From Actinernus sp. WN-2022 (Eukaryota > Cnidaria > Anthozoa > Actiniaria > Actinernidae): a DNA stretch of 64,000 bases. The stretch covers positions 85,707,537-85,771,536 of the forward strand of contig JAOWCC010001589.1 of assembly GCA_030867875.1 (NCBI GenBank). The letters are read 5' to 3'. Below the pieces are notes generated by a model. It was not told where the DNA came from. It saw only the letters and a list, made by a program, of their open reading frames with translations, and made no database searches. The translations under genes and the position numbers were made by a program. Positions 27,101 to 42,100 of the stretch are shown piece after piece (the stretch's first letter is position 1; each line of letters opens with the position of its first letter).

Positions 27101-30100
27101 TTCTCTTGTTCTCTCATCAAAGAATCACCCACAGAGGATGTGAAAAGATGCAAAAATGGATAAATAATCAAGAACTACACAGAAATAACGCAAAAAAATA
27201 CAACATTTATGTTGCGCTTTGCCGTTCCAAGTGGAGTTCACAAGGGCCAATAACAAGCAGATTTATTAAAGCCAGTTAGCACTCCTCCCTAACTCCAAGC
27301 AAACTCAGTCATTCCTAACACATTATCCAAGACCTATATAAACCGAACATTAAAAAAAATAACTTCGGTAAACCCAAGTGCTCAATAATTTAGGGTTTTT
27401 AGAGCTAGTCACTAAATTAGGCTTTTTAGGGATAGATCACTGAACAACACAAAAAATTACGCTTCTTCAATCGGATGGTCATATGAGCTAATCCAAACCC
27501 TACCCCTACCTTTAAAAACACCCTAACCGTCAACAACGGGTGCTCACTTGTTTAGGGTTTTTAGAGCTATATTCACTAAATTAAGGCTAAGTCACTTATA
27601 ATGCTTCTTCAATGGTCCGCAGAGAACTAATCCAACCCCTTACCCTGCATTTAAAAACACCCTAACCGTCAATTTAGGGTGTTAGTTGTATAGTTTGCTG
27701 TTTATATACATATTAAAATACATCACTGCGCAAAGTAACTGTGTTACCAGTACATTCCAGCTATAAAATAAAAGATGAACACAAACAAGGTATAAAGCTA
27801 TTTTTACTGATTCCAAAGTACTTCTGAAGAACTTACTATGCTATTTTCTTACATGGAAAGCCTATCATAAACCTTACCCCAAACTACAAGTTCACACTTG
27901 TAAATAAAATTAGAACTGCTTCAAAAAAATGGTACTGGTTCAAAAAAATGGTACTGGTTCAAAAAATTTGTACTGGTTCAAAATTTTTGAACCAAAGATC
28001 AAATTGAACCACAACATATACACCACTTAGCGGTAGCGTTTCCCTCTCTTCATGTAAAAATGCTCTTATACACTCTTTACAACGAAGTGACTTCCTTCCT
28101 ATGATATCCCCATTCCATTATCATGACACTTAGCCATATACTTACTGCCATTGCTCGCGTACGTTCTGTATGAAACTGTGAGATTCTCGGGTACTGGTAT
28201 AGCACACTTATTACGTAATTCACCCACGAACAGTTGCATGCCAACCAAGGCGAATATGCAGATGAAAAAGAGCGTGAGCACCATCACGTCCCACAGCATC
28301 TTCATAGAGAGAAGTAGAGTGTTCACCATGGCCTTGAGACCTAGAAAAACAAACGAGAAACAAAAATCATTCACAAATTTGACCTGTGATAAATCTTTAT
28401 TTGAAAGTGACCCACAATCTTTAGTATTTAAAAAACAAATTGGATTTGACACATTTCCGAACAGAACATTATTTAAGTACTATTTTAATTCGTTTCACGC
28501 TGTTGGCTGCTCGGCGGAGAGCCACTGTCTTAGTTCTTTTCCTGTATTTATTATCGATATGATGCCAGTAAAAAGTGTTGTTACTATTGTTAACAGACTG
28601 TAAATCTTGTCGGGTTGAGGTGAAATAAAATCTACCATATTCATTTTGAAAAGCATATGGACAGAAAAACATAACGAGGAACCCGGGAGAGGAATAGAGG
28701 AATGAGTGACAGGCCATGACACCTAACAAACCTTTGACGGCTGATATGGTACGAAGAGCTCTGAATACTCGGAATGTCCTGATGCCTGAAAAGTTTCCCA
28801 CTCCAGGTGTAAAAGTTAAGTAGCTGTAAGTAAACCAACAGTCAGATTATTTTCCGTGTTAAGAGAACAGTTTTATTAAACCAATCTTCGCCAAAAGGGT
28901 CTTCGTATTTTTACCTCCAGTAAAAAGAAACCACATGTAACGGAGAGAGCATGGGAGAGCATGGAAAAACTAATTTATTCTCCGTACCTGTCGTCACAAA
29001 TTAAGCCTGAACCGTCTGTACACCCACGCGCAACATAGAGAAATAAAATAGCGGAACTTATTTCTTTCGAATGCATCTTTGTATAGACGTGGGATTGATT
29101 TAGGGTTCAGTTCCCCTTAATTTTAAAAAGGTTTTCATTTACCACAGGCATCCCAAGGAGTCCACATACTTACCCCATGATAACCACGATAAAGTCGAGC
29201 CAGTTCCATGGGTCTCTAAGATACGCATACTTGTGTAAGGCGAAACCCTTGGCGATTATTTTGCAAAACATTTCGATAGTATAGATGGCCGCGAACACGT
29301 ATCTAAGGAGAATGAATGATTAAGACATGTTTACGCTATATCATATTAACATCCTTAGGCATCCAAGATAAATGATAAATAAATGGCAGGCTTTTAAGAT
29401 ATTAATGGCATTTGAGATATAGTTGATACTCCTAAAGAAAGATTCCTAAGCTAATGATTTATTTGATGACGTCAACACTTTAATTTAATTGTCTTTAATT
29501 GTAATAATTGCCTAATGGCAAGCTAATCTGGCAATGATATGGGGTGGATAACGATCGTGCAAGTAATTTACGCTAAGTGTGAAATAAATAATTAAAAAGA
29601 CTACGGTTGGTAATTTACAGAACAGTGAGCAGTAAATAATTAAAACCAAGCTACAGAAACAGTACATATTACAAGTCTAACGATAACATACCTTAAGGCC
29701 ACTATTTTATTGCGATTCTAAAATTTAACGATTTTTGAAATGCCGTGTTTAGGGAGCAACTTAATTTAGCGATTTTAAAAAGATTTAGCGAGAGTAAAAA
29801 TACCAAATTTCGGCGCTAAGAGAAGAAAGTAGGAACATTCTGGGAAAAGAAGAAACACGAGGCAACTTTAGTGCCTGGTTGTTTTTAGCAAACGGATCTC
29901 AGTTCTGTAGGAAGTTCCGTGACCATCCACCAGACCTAATAACCCCGCCTTCTTCTATAGGTAGATTGAAAAGATCAGGGTCGTAGAAAACTCTCATTTA
30001 TGATCTTACGAGAGTAAGCGCGACAGTCACGAAATGGTGTCAAAATGCAGGAAATGCTGTTTCAGAGACCCTATATTTTCAAAATTTTCCTGGCCACTCA

Positions 30101-33100
30101 CGCCTGCGGCGCTTGACCAGCATTGTCTTCACTCAAGCTTGGGACCTATGCAGCTCCCCCTACCAGTACTAATTTGCTTCCGCCGTGGCTGAACAAGCAT
30201 TCAAACGATGCCTGACCTCAGCTGCTGTCACGTAACACAATTTGCGTCTTTATCTACTTGTGGCTTGTACTCACTTCACGTTAATAAAGTTCGTAGATAT
30301 TCACTTGTCTCTTTTAAAATACCTCAATTTACAGTCGATCTTAAAGCGGGTTTGACATTTTGTATGTCTAGCTGGATATTGTTATACCTGGCTGGACATT
30401 TGTTATGTCTGGCTGGACATTTTTCTGCGTCTGGCCGGACATTTTTCTCAGTCTGGCTGGACATTTTTATGGGCAGCTTTATGATAAAGACAAACGGTCT
30501 TTGTTGGAACGCAAGTGGTGTTGCGTGACAGCTTGGTGATAAGTAAGAGATCTACAATACGCGCCGGCTTGTTACTACTATTTTTAGTAACCGGAAGCAG
30601 CCGCGCACCTTGCTTCAGCTGCTTCCGGTTACTAAAAATAGATTTTATTCGACATTATCATCGCACATCGCGTTACAAGATTCCCTCTCTTACTTATGCT
30701 CTGTTGGGTATATGTACGTAATTCGAAGCAAGTAAGAATTCTATGTACTATTTCTCAAACTCGTTCTTGTGTTTCATCAGGGGTTCCAAACACCGAGAAA
30801 GCAATGGATCCATTCTATTTTTTTATTTCCTTTACTTCTTGCCATTCCTGTGATGTAACCCTTATTAAAATGTCTTGATCACTGTTTGAACTCATCGGAA
30901 GAACCTTGATCAGCTGGCGTTTCATTGGAGATCAAGATACCTCCTCAGATCTTCATGTGGAGTTTTATCGTGTATCAAGGTACATGCACCTGACCAAAAT
31001 GCGTCGCTTCTATTGGGTGTTGCCCTCATGAGTTTGTGAAGTGTAAATGTCAAACGAATACCACATGTTCAAATAACACACACACAATCCAACTCACGGT
31101 GTTGCACTCGTCTCGGATAATACCAGACAATACAACCAAAAGGAATCATCATCATCATTCCTTTACAACGAAAGGAATCATAATCATTTTTATTCAAGAA
31201 ACCACCAGTTACGAACAACAGCGGGAATACACAAGTATTTATCGCACCCAAACGTATGATATCACTCAACAATGCGTGACGTAATCATGCAATTCAAATT
31301 TCCACAGCGCATGCGTTACCTTATCAGAACACGTGCAATGATAAACCATTGAATCTTTATACACACTTCTAATCACTAAACCTCAAGTTTACTCACTCGG
31401 GTTGCTCGGGAGGATTTGTCATGGCTAGGAAAACGCAGTTCACTAGGATTGTTAGGAGAACGAAGATTTCGAAATACGTAAAGATGGTCAAGGATACTAA
31501 CTTTATACACACACATCCATATATACATTTTAATTAGGTTGAAATGCGGGTACAACGAAGAAGAAAGCAATAACTAGTAGTATTTCCATGATGATGACAC
31601 ACTCATGGTGTTCAACCAATTAGGGCGCGCGATATTGACGGCTGAAAGCCATCAATGTGCTGATGGTTACAATAATGAAAACAGTAAAACAAGAGGGTGA
31701 ATATGAGTAATAACTGCCCTGCTTCGTTATGACGTCATATCCTAACAACCTGTACGTATATTTTAAAAATGTTAATGTCACAATGAAAAAAGGCAATTAG
31801 TTGTAACGAAATGGCAACATTCAGATGATGCTCAGCCACCTTGTGATTCGGGATTCAACCATTCACATATTGGCTGAGAATGTAAGAAGAAGTTAATTAA
31901 AGATAAGGTTTATGGATCATATAAAGGTCTGATAAAGGATATTGGTTAGTGATTAACTTGAGGGTGAATCTCCTGACAGGGTTTTCATGGCCAAACAGAT
32001 GGAGTGACTTGGCCTTGTTGAATCTATAAACTTGAGTTTTACCAAAACGGCGGGCGATGACCAGAAATGACTGTAAACAAAACAAAAAGTAAAATTTGTT
32101 GGCATCATTGTTTACTCCCATTTCTAAAAGTAGAGGATGATCTGTTTGAAGAGTGAAAGTCATAAAAGTCCTTGTTACGAGCTATATGGTTAACTAAACA
32201 GTTTTTAGCCCTACCCGATTTATACGTAAATGGTCTCATTTGATTCAGAGAATACCATAATCCTTTTTCAGCCCATCTTCCTTCAAATGTTCATTGTCTT
32301 TGTTTATAGGCTTTGCTTTTCAAACTCGTTATTCACTAATCATGATCCACGAAGCTTCTGGCGCGTCATCAGCTAGGTTTAACACTGGATTTTATCACTT
32401 TGAAAAAGTTGTGGAACCACCGTTGGAAGCCATCGAGAAGTTAAGTTTCATAGATAACTACACTCAGTTGTTGCAGCTGAGCCGTTAATTATACCATTTC
32501 GAACTTCCAAATCTAACTATATTTTTCTTTTTTCTTTTACTGTACTACCTGTATTGTTTCCTGTGGTTATGAATCACTCATTATTTATTTGCCGGGATTT
32601 GTGCGTTTGGAAATCTTTGATACTTTTAATGTTCTACTCAGCATCCTCAATTGCCTTGTTCTGAAATAATGAGCGCATGCTGATGTAACCGACTGCGTTT
32701 AGTTTCTCATCTAGTTTGTTTCCAAAGTTTCGTTCATTGTGACATATTCTCTTTCTTGTCGTGTTGGTTTCTCTTTCTTAGCCCTACGAGTTCATCTTAC
32801 TCGTGATGGAGGTCAGGTTTTTACAATCATTGCATGTAATATCAAATTAATGAATTTAACCCCTAAAAACTTTGCCGGATGTATTTTTGACAAGTCGGAA
32901 CATAAAAGCAAGTCGTCAAATACGTTTATATATCAAGGGAATCTATCGGCAGTGTTCTACACTCGATTCTGCGGTCTTAAGTACTTTGTAATTGCTTTAT
33001 TTTGCCTCCCATAGGCTGGAAGTAATTCGCTTAAATTATATGATGCTTGAAGAAAAGCTCCAATTTTCTTAACTAGTTAATATCCGATGACATCTCATCG

Positions 33101-36100
33101 ATGTATTTTTGTACTGTACAACAGCCTTATCTCAAGCAAACAGTTCGAATGACAGCGAGCACAGAATAAATCTCAATCCACCAGAAAATTACATTACATT
33201 TCGTTGTTGTTAATAACAGAAGGAGCGATTATATCGAGAAAATGTTGATGGAATATTTGTTGAAACAAAGAATCGAATCAATTGAATTCATCTAAGCTGA
33301 AATGACAATTTCTGTTCAGTGTTCATAGCAGTAAAATGAGGATTGAACTAAAATTTTGAGATTCGTTGAAACTGTTCAACTTGAATGCTGAATTTTATAT
33401 GGCAAAAATGAAAAAAAAACTGAAAATCAGTAATCGGAAAATAACTTCAAAACAATTAATCGCTTAGATACAGAAACTAAAGCAAAATTACTTGGCTTAT
33501 ACAGTGTTACGATCAAGAATACGATCAATGGCTTATACAGTGTTACGATCAAGAATACGATCAAGAATACAAATTTTCTGGTTATCTTTGAAGCAATATA
33601 ATCAGAAACTATGGCCAAGAGAAATGATCTTATTCAGTGTAAGTGGTAACGAGCTTTTCCGTAATTGAAAGGCAACTTGTGGTTTTACCGTCATGAAATT
33701 TCGGTGACAAATATTCAAGAGAAAGCATTATTTGGATTTTATTAGAATAAGAGAGAAAACGTTACAAAAACTAACACAACAAGGGTTATCGTTATATAGC
33801 AGCTCGCCTAATCTGCTAAATACAGTTCTGTGGTGTGATTTAACTCGAGCAATACGTTGAAATATAATGTGAACTAGAATTAGACAAAAAACACGAAAGT
33901 AATTATAAACGTACACAGAACTGAGGTTTAACTATTTCGTACGCTCCCCAGTAAATACCACATCCTTAATATTCACGTGAAGAAAAACCTAAATAAACTT
34001 TTCCATTTCATATATCTATTGGGCCGCAAGAATGAAAAGCTGAAAGTTATCTTATCTACTTACCTCCGAATCATTAAAAACTCGCAGCAATTTCCCCAAG
34101 ACTAAATTAAACGAAGCCATGATGGACTTCAGTCGGTAACACGTATCGTCGACGTATGGACTGGCCCGGTTAGTAATATAAAATATAAAATACTAATATA
34201 AAAGTATTTCATGTTGCCTTGTTTTCAATGCCAAAGGCTCCACCTCCCGGTTGATGAATAGAGAGCCCGCATAAACATACACATCTTCACTGGCACCATT
34301 AAATTATTAATTTTTCTTGAGCGGGGGACAGCTGTGATCTGGTCAATTATATCAAATACTCCATCTTGGCCACCCGTGCAGAACTCACCTAAACATCCCA
34401 TGCATTGCACGTCTGAGATACTAAAAACCAGTACATCAATATTACATGGCCTAGCTATTCTGGACGGGTTCTGTTTTGTGTTCAGCGGACGATGCCATTG
34501 GACGATATGCAAAGCCCTTCATCCGACGGAGCACTAATTGATGACGATTACCATAGCAACGGTAGAAGCTGTACAACTACGAAGAAGGTAGGTACTTCAT
34601 ATATCGTTATATAAAAACTAATAGAACGTATACAAACCTTTCTGTTAGTAAACTAATGAACTAAAAATAACGAGACTAATTCTTAGATTTCACATGGGTA
34701 AATTAAAATAGATTTAATAAATATTCATACAATAACTTAAAATCATGAATTACGGATCATGAAATTCTACTGTTATTATATTGTTACACTAGAAGAAAGC
34801 CCAACCAGTTTTACTTGTGGAGAACAAAGTTAAGGATTATTTTACACACTCAGAAACATACTCAGGGTGAATAAATATTGACATACATTTTACACCATGC
34901 GGTGCTGACGTAAATGTGGTAGGATAGCAACTTCAAATGTAAAGGTTACGTACGAGCGATAATACACCAATTTGACACTAACGACAGACTATAATTTATC
35001 TTCGTTAGTGTGGGCATTGTGTTCGTCGGATAATTGACGAACCATGTTAATTTAAAATTGGAGTGTCTCGATTTGATCACAAAAACGAACACTCGGAACT
35101 AATCAGTTCAGCCACAGAAAAAAAGTAACGGTGCATCAACTCAGGTTAGTAGAACGCAACAATATTACGTGATTTTGGCGGTTCCTTTTACGCTGTTTCG
35201 TGCTGAAGTGTAGCATTTCCTCAACTGAAAGTTTTCAAACAGTTTTTTTGCAAAAAAGCCACACACATAAATCATGTTTTCCTCTACTTCTCTACTTCTG
35301 GTATAAAAGCACCGGAAAGGACTGCGGCTATAGACTTTCTTTGTCATAACTGACAGAGTTGTTCCAGAGGTACGAAATGAAAATCAAAGGAAAATATATT
35401 CCATAGAAAGTACAAGAGGTGAACTACCAATGCATGGCTGCAGTCTTGTATTAATTTCTTCAAATTTATACATTTTACTAGAAGCGAACAGGTAATCCTT
35501 AATTATAATTCACATGTATAACGGGGATGTAGCTCAGTGGTACGGAGCGCCCGCTTTGCATGTGGAGGGTCCGGGGTTCGATCCCCCGCATTTCCACTTT
35601 TTTTCTGCCCATTTGGACATGTTACACACTTGAATCACTCTTTTCCATTTAGAAATGTATAATGGGGATGTAGCTCAGTGGTAGAGCGCCCGCTTTGCAT
35701 GCTGAAGGTCCTGGGTTCGATCCCCTGCATCTCCATTTCTTTCTCCTCATTTTGTCATGTAGCGTCTGGTCAGAGCGTTAAAATATTTTGCTAATAAATA
35801 TTACGAACACGAAATACCAGCTAATTCTACTCTAAGTTAAAAAAATGACATGTAAAGTATCTCAGTCTCTTACTTTGACTATTCCTTAAAAAGTCTTAGT
35901 TTACAATTTTCTCAATACCGGTCTTCTTTCATATTGTTTTATTTACTAAATAAGAAAATGAAAAAGCTACCGCGTGTCACTGGAACAGTTGTTGACCTCA
36001 GGAAACGGCGAGGTTATTACATAATGAGATCCTCTATTTATTTAGTTTTCAAATATCAGATATCATAAGGTACTAGTATTTCAGCCTACATTCACTCGCA

Positions 36101-39100
36101 GCAGGACAGCGTAAGTTGGCTGTCGGGCAGAGATTTTCTTCCGATCATTTCTCAAAACATCAATCGAATGCTTGCATGTCTAGTGCTTTATTACTCCCAT
36201 CAGAACCCCTATTTCATTCACAATCGTATAATTCTTTCTGACCTAATGGGCAGGCGTACGAGAGATATTTTTCACATGTCGGAAAACAAGTTTCAAGTTT
36301 TATTTTATTTTACACTGATTCGAGAATACAGGGATAAGAGAACAGTTATAGAAGACCAGTTATAGACTGAAGATAGATAAGTAAAGTAAGTAACAAAATT
36401 AAAAAGTGATCCTGAGTGCGCAGTGACCAAAGTAGCCGTAAAGCTTTCGAAATGGACACTGCAAAACAGGGCCGTACCTCAGTAGTATAGCGTCGCTTTG
36501 CATGCGGAATATCCGGAGTTCGATCCCCTGCATCGCTACATTTTTTCTGCCTATCATTGACATGGTGAACATATAAATCGCTCTTTCCCTTTGCAAATTA
36601 AGAAAATGGGGATGTAGCTCAGTGGTAGAGCGTCCGCTTTGCATGCGGAAGGTCCTGGGATCGATCCCCTGCATCTCCACTTTTTTCTGCCCATTTGGAC
36701 ATGTTACACACTTGAATCACTCTTTTCCATTTGCAAATGTATAACGGGGATGTAGCTCAGTGGTAGAGCGTCTGCTTCGCATGCGGAAGGTCCGGCGTTC
36801 GATCCCCCTGATTTCCACTTTTTTTCTGCCCATTGGGACATGTTACACACTTGAATCACTCTTTTCCATTTGCAAATGTATAACGGGGATGTAGCTCAGT
36901 GGTAGAGCGTCTGCTTCGCATGCGGAAGGTCCGGCGTTCGATCCCCCTGATTTCCACTGTTTTTCTGCCCATTGGGACATGTTACACACTTGAATCACTC
37001 TTTTCCATTTATAAATGTATAACGGGGATGTAGATCAGTGGTAGAACGTCCGCTTCGCATGCGGAAGGTCCGGGGTTCGATCTCCTGCATCTCCACTTTT
37101 TTTCTGCCCATTGAGACATGTTACACACTTGAATCACTGCTCTTTTCAATTTATAAATGTATAACGGGATGTAGCTCAGTGGTAGAGCACCCGCTTTGCA
37201 TGTGGAAGGTCCGGGGTTCGATCCCCTGCATCTCCACTTTTTTCCCTGCCCATTGGAACATGTTACACACTTGAATCACTCTTTTCCATTTATAAATGTA
37301 TAACGGGGATGTAGCTCAGTGGTAGAGCGCCCGCTTTGCATATGGAATGTCTGGGGTTCGATCCCCTGGATTTCCGCTTTTTTTTCTGCCCATTGGAACA
37401 TGTTACACACTTGAATCACTCTTTTCCATTTATAAATGTATAACGGGGATGTAGCTCAGTGGAAGAGTGTCCGCTTCGCATGCGGAAGGTCCGGGGTTCG
37501 ATCCCCTGCATCTCCACTTTTTTTCTGCCCATTTGGACATGTTACACACTTGAATCTTAGTTTACAATTTTCACAATGGTCCAGTCAATTTATGATATGA
37601 CCTGCCACTAATTACAACAGAACCTTTCTTTCCAAAATACAGTCCCGAAGGCTGCCTAGATCAAAGTACGGGAACGTCTTCAAAATCGACGTTTTTAAAG
37701 TTGCGCTCTGGTGGAACATGAAAACGAAGCTCGAAAGCGGAAGTGGCTGATTTTAGGCTTGAAATGCACTATTCTATGCTCTGTCACTGCGCTCCGCCGC
37801 ATAGAAAATATTTAAGTTGTATATTCTACATACACATCAAGGAAGGAGTGTTAGGAGGATGCCGACCAGTTATGTCAAGTTTATTGCCGTATAAACATTA
37901 CATATTAATGTTAAACTAATGACGAATCGGCGGATACGAAAAACCAGGTTAAAACCTCATGTTGAGGAAAAAAATATTCTGGAAACGTATACTCCAACCC
38001 AATGCGAATTTGTCGAGACCCCTGGAGGTTAAAGGTCGAGACTCCTGGAGGTTAAATGTACAAACGCTGTTAATTTAAGCCCGGATTACAGAGGAATGTC
38101 TAGAAAATTTTGCGCCGGATAGCCAAGCGTGTAAACTGTTTGGCGTCAAGTGAAAACTGACTGTAAATATCATCTTAAATAACAACTCCAAGTCCTTAGG
38201 GAAGAGCACGAGGTGCTAATTACGAATGCCCAACAAAAATACATTATTCGATCGGATTCGTAACAGAATTGGTTAAAGTGTGAAATGAAGCTGAACTAAA
38301 GTCACCTGGATGGTCACGTGACCAAATCGCGTATAAGCCCCTTAAAATATGCCCTTTTAATCGAATGGCCTTTTTTCTCTAATTTTCCATATTTCCTCAT
38401 TTCCGCTATCCAGATTGATCGCGATAGAAATCTTCCATCCCCATGTACTGCCATGTCTCCGTCCTCATCTTTCCACCTTAGGCTGTGGTTCTTTGCAGCT
38501 TCCGAAGTCGGAGGAAGGCTTTACGGCTGAATCTGTGAGGTTGTGAATGCCAGCTTTTCACAGTATCGTGTGTATCTTAAATGGTCGAGCTGTTTACCAG
38601 GCGTTCCTTTGTACTGAAAGGCATACCAACGCATTGTGGTCTGCTGTTGCTATCTCCTCTCGGGTTGCAAACGCAGAATCAAATACTTGTGCTTGCTCAC
38701 GAAAGTATGGAGAATTTATATACATCTTGAGAGAGGCACCCTTCCCGAAACCATGAACGCGAGAGGTGGTATCACACCCATGCAAGTATTGCGTGACTGA
38801 ATGAATAAAATATTCCAGCAGATGTCTTCGCCTATTTGGGTCTGCACCTTTTTGATGTTCCAGACATGCCGCAGTACGTCTAGATTGGCAGTGGGGTCTG
38901 ACACATTCCTAACCACGATGTCTTGATCCCTAGCTCTTGTCTTGGCTCAGCTGGTGACTGGATTGTAACACGTCCCACTTTGGCTATATCCTCTGGACTG
39001 ACCCTCTGTCTTGGAACACGTACATCGGACTCGTTTGGTTCCAGGTGTGACTGCGTCAATCATCCCCATACCGTGAAACGTATCTTTCCCGTCAAGTGCT

Positions 39101-42100
39101 TTTATGTTGTGATCGACGTTGTCGGCCACGTACTGGACAAACTCCCTATTAAAGGAGGGTATTTCCGTGCGCTGGTCTAATACGGCATTCTGGCTGAATG
39201 TTTGGACTTCGTGATAGGAAGAACAAAATCCATGGCGATGCAGAGAGTCGATCAAAAAACGCGACGCAAAGCCGGTTATGATGTAGTTGAACCGCTAAGC
39301 CTATTTGTAAAGGCGCAATAAGGATGTGAGGACGTGCAGCCTGCCTGACCAATGGCTGCTAGCTTAACGGAGTCTTTTCCAGAACACCATCAAGGAACAG
39401 CTTTAGTGTCACGGGAGAACATTAACGCATGCTTCGGCATCCGTGTCGACGAGTGGGTAATAATCTGTTGATGTTTTAACCGCCTTTGTGTCATTCTATA
39501 TAAACCTGGCAGCAGTTTTAATAATATTTAGCTTCTCTGTTTCTGGTTCAGCATCTTGCTGATGTGCGTGGAATTCCTGTAATATATTGTTAGCAGTGCT
39601 CTTAAATGTAACTTTCCATTTATTTCGGTTTTCAGTATTTGTTCCCCAAAGTGCTCCTGTAGCTTCGCCTTTATATGGGTGCGGCCTTAAGCTGTGTTTT
39701 CAGAAGTTTCCAAATACTCTTCCATCTTCACACAGAGATCACTGACACATATTTGTTCGTCATCATTTTCTTTCAGAAATATCGCCACTTTTTTGAAAGC
39801 CTCGTGTTTTTCGTTGTCATGTGGTCGGCCAATTTTCTCCTTTTTTGTTCAGTTCATGTCCTTGCGCATAGGTCTTCTGTATTTGGTTTTTAGTGCGGAA
39901 GTTCGAGCTACATGCCTGATGGTAAACGGCATTCGCAGCAGGCAAATCATGGAAATTGAGAATTCTTCCTATGACTACTTCAGCCCAAGCATCCGCCCTT
40001 TCTGAACATACTTGGAGAACGGTTTATTTGGTGTCAATGGTGGTGACTGTACGCTTCGAAGTCTGATCTTTTTACTGTCCATCAAAGTCAACCTTAGTCC
40101 CACACTAAAAACAGTCGGTTTTAAAGCTGAAGCTTTTTTCAGCTGTTCGCACTAAAGAGGTGTTGGGATTCTTGTTTGCTCGCTCTCTCGACATTACGTG
40201 CGGCGACACTCCTGGTGAACATGTTGCCCGGCAACCGCTCGAATAGTATCATTACGTTGTGCGCTAGAACGGTTAATTCCCTCGCTACCCTTCTCACGGA
40301 GTTTTACAACATCTGGGGCTCTTTACAGATGATACATAGTATTGTTTCTTCCATCTATAAGTGCAGCTTTGAATCTAAAACCAGAAATATGCAAATCAGA
40401 TCGCACCGCGAAATTTTCGTTTTTAGTTTATCTCAGCCTGTTGTTACAATTCTGTAATTGGATAATCCGCATGCTATAAAATCAGACTCAGAGAAAGGAA
40501 AAAGCAAAGGGCGCGGAATATCTTTATGCAGGATATTATACATATTAAGAATTTGTGTTGTTGTAATTTAGAAGTGCAAATTCTTAACTACAAGTTTGCC
40601 ATTAGTTCGGCACTCAGTCTGAGTTTTGGATGCACGACGCCGCGCCATCGTTACCAAATAATTACATTATGTCCTAGTATGAAAACTGTTTGTGAATTCT
40701 TTGATTAAAAGATAGCATATAGAGTAATGAAAATGCACCTTACCTCCTAAGAGAACTCTAAAAGCCAAGAACGTAAAGCTAACATACCAGTACTGTACAC
40801 TGCCAGACGAGCCAATGCGAGTTGTGGTGCAGACAGACCATCTCGCCAGAAATTGACTTCGGCTCATTAAGTACAATATTATTTGCCTCTTTTATTTTCG
40901 TTCTAATATTGCCAGAGTGCCTTCTGCTCGGTTCTCTGCCCGACACATAAGTAAAATCGTTTTAAAGTCCGAAAATCATAGAAATAAGTTCTACAAATAT
41001 ACCGGCAAAATAAAACCTGAGGACACCAAATCATGTTTTAATAAAAGTCAACAAATAAAATGCCTTAAATAAGAAACCCCATAAACGTTTTTACTAATGC
41101 GTTTCCATTCCTTTTCCGATACAGTTTCGAAGTTTTCAAGCTTAGATATACCTGTATTGTGCTCGTAATCGCTCGTAATGCTAAAAACCTTGATGAGCCT
41201 CGTTTCCATGCATGGCCTCAAGTCGCTCTCGAGTCGTCATTAAAGTCCGCTTTTTTGGGCATGTTCCCATATTGCGATTTTGGGAGACTTTTGATGTTAT
41301 TTAGGATAAGTTTTCTTGCAGTTTCGATTGATAATTGTTACTTAGAAAAACAAATAATTTGGAATAGGTTGGAATTGGACAAGTTGTGTACTCTGAATTT
41401 CAGAGCAGGCAAGTTGGGTACTCTGAATTTCAGAGCAGGCAAGTTGGGTACTCTGAATTTCAGAGCATGCAAGTTGGGTACTCTGAATTTCAGAGCAGGC
41501 AAGTTGGATACTCTGAATTTCAGAGCAGGCAAGTTGGATACTCTGAATTTCAGAGCAGGCAAGTTGGTACTCTGAATTTCAGAGCAGGCAAGTTGGATAC
41601 TCTGAATTTCAGAGCAGCCAAGTTGGGTACTCTGAACTTCAAAGCAGACAAGTACGTGTAGAATCGTTTAATGATTTGTTTCCAGCTAACTGTGTAAACT
41701 TTGATTTGAAATAAAGTGGATCACTCCAGATTTTAAAGATCATGCAATTCCTGGTGTCATTGTTTCTTATATTCAGGGATTTCCACTTACTCTGCAATGT
41801 CCAACGTCTTATTTTCATAGTAAAAACAGACAAACCATGCATTTTGCAATTACATTTGCAATATTTCGTAGACATTATGGACATAACGAGTAAAATAGAT
41901 TAATTGTCATAGAATGTTTTGAAAGTCTCCTAAAAGACATGATAATTATCAACGTTTAGCAGAAAAATATAGTTTGGAAAATGACAAAATAGTTTAGAAT
42001 GCGTTAACAAGGCTTTTTCGAAACAATAAAATGTATAATAATCAGTTAGATGTAGCTAATCAAATTAATATTCTTTTGGTAAATGTAGGCCCATCTCTAG

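Larger units (their letters stand above)
35500..37560 (+). repeat. Second tRNA-Ala array: ten units, CGC and TGC anticodons
   Basis: Same module design as the main array, but the upstream palindrome is CATTTATAAATG in several units instead of CATTTGCAAATG, and the spacer reads CTGCCCATTTGGACATG. Units: 35523-35596, 35664-35735, 36469-36538, 36608-36679, 36746-36817, 36885-36956, 37024-37095, 37166-37236, 37305-37376, 37445-37516. A 875-bp gap (35740-36465) splits it. Confidence 0.93.

Noticed and set aside
31376..31570. Minus-strand frame of 64 codons over the domain I S1 exon
   Set aside because: Wrong frame; the S1 helix is encoded in another frame with proper splice signals.
34064..34158. 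Segment as the sodium channel exon between 45208 and 32070
   Set aside because: Its 5' phase (one leading base) does not fit the phase-0 donor at 45208, while direct joining of 45208 to 32070 gives the expected protein.
41159..41661. Frames with ten-residue repeats
   Set aside because: Follow the 30-bp minisatellite; both strands are open because of the palindromic core.
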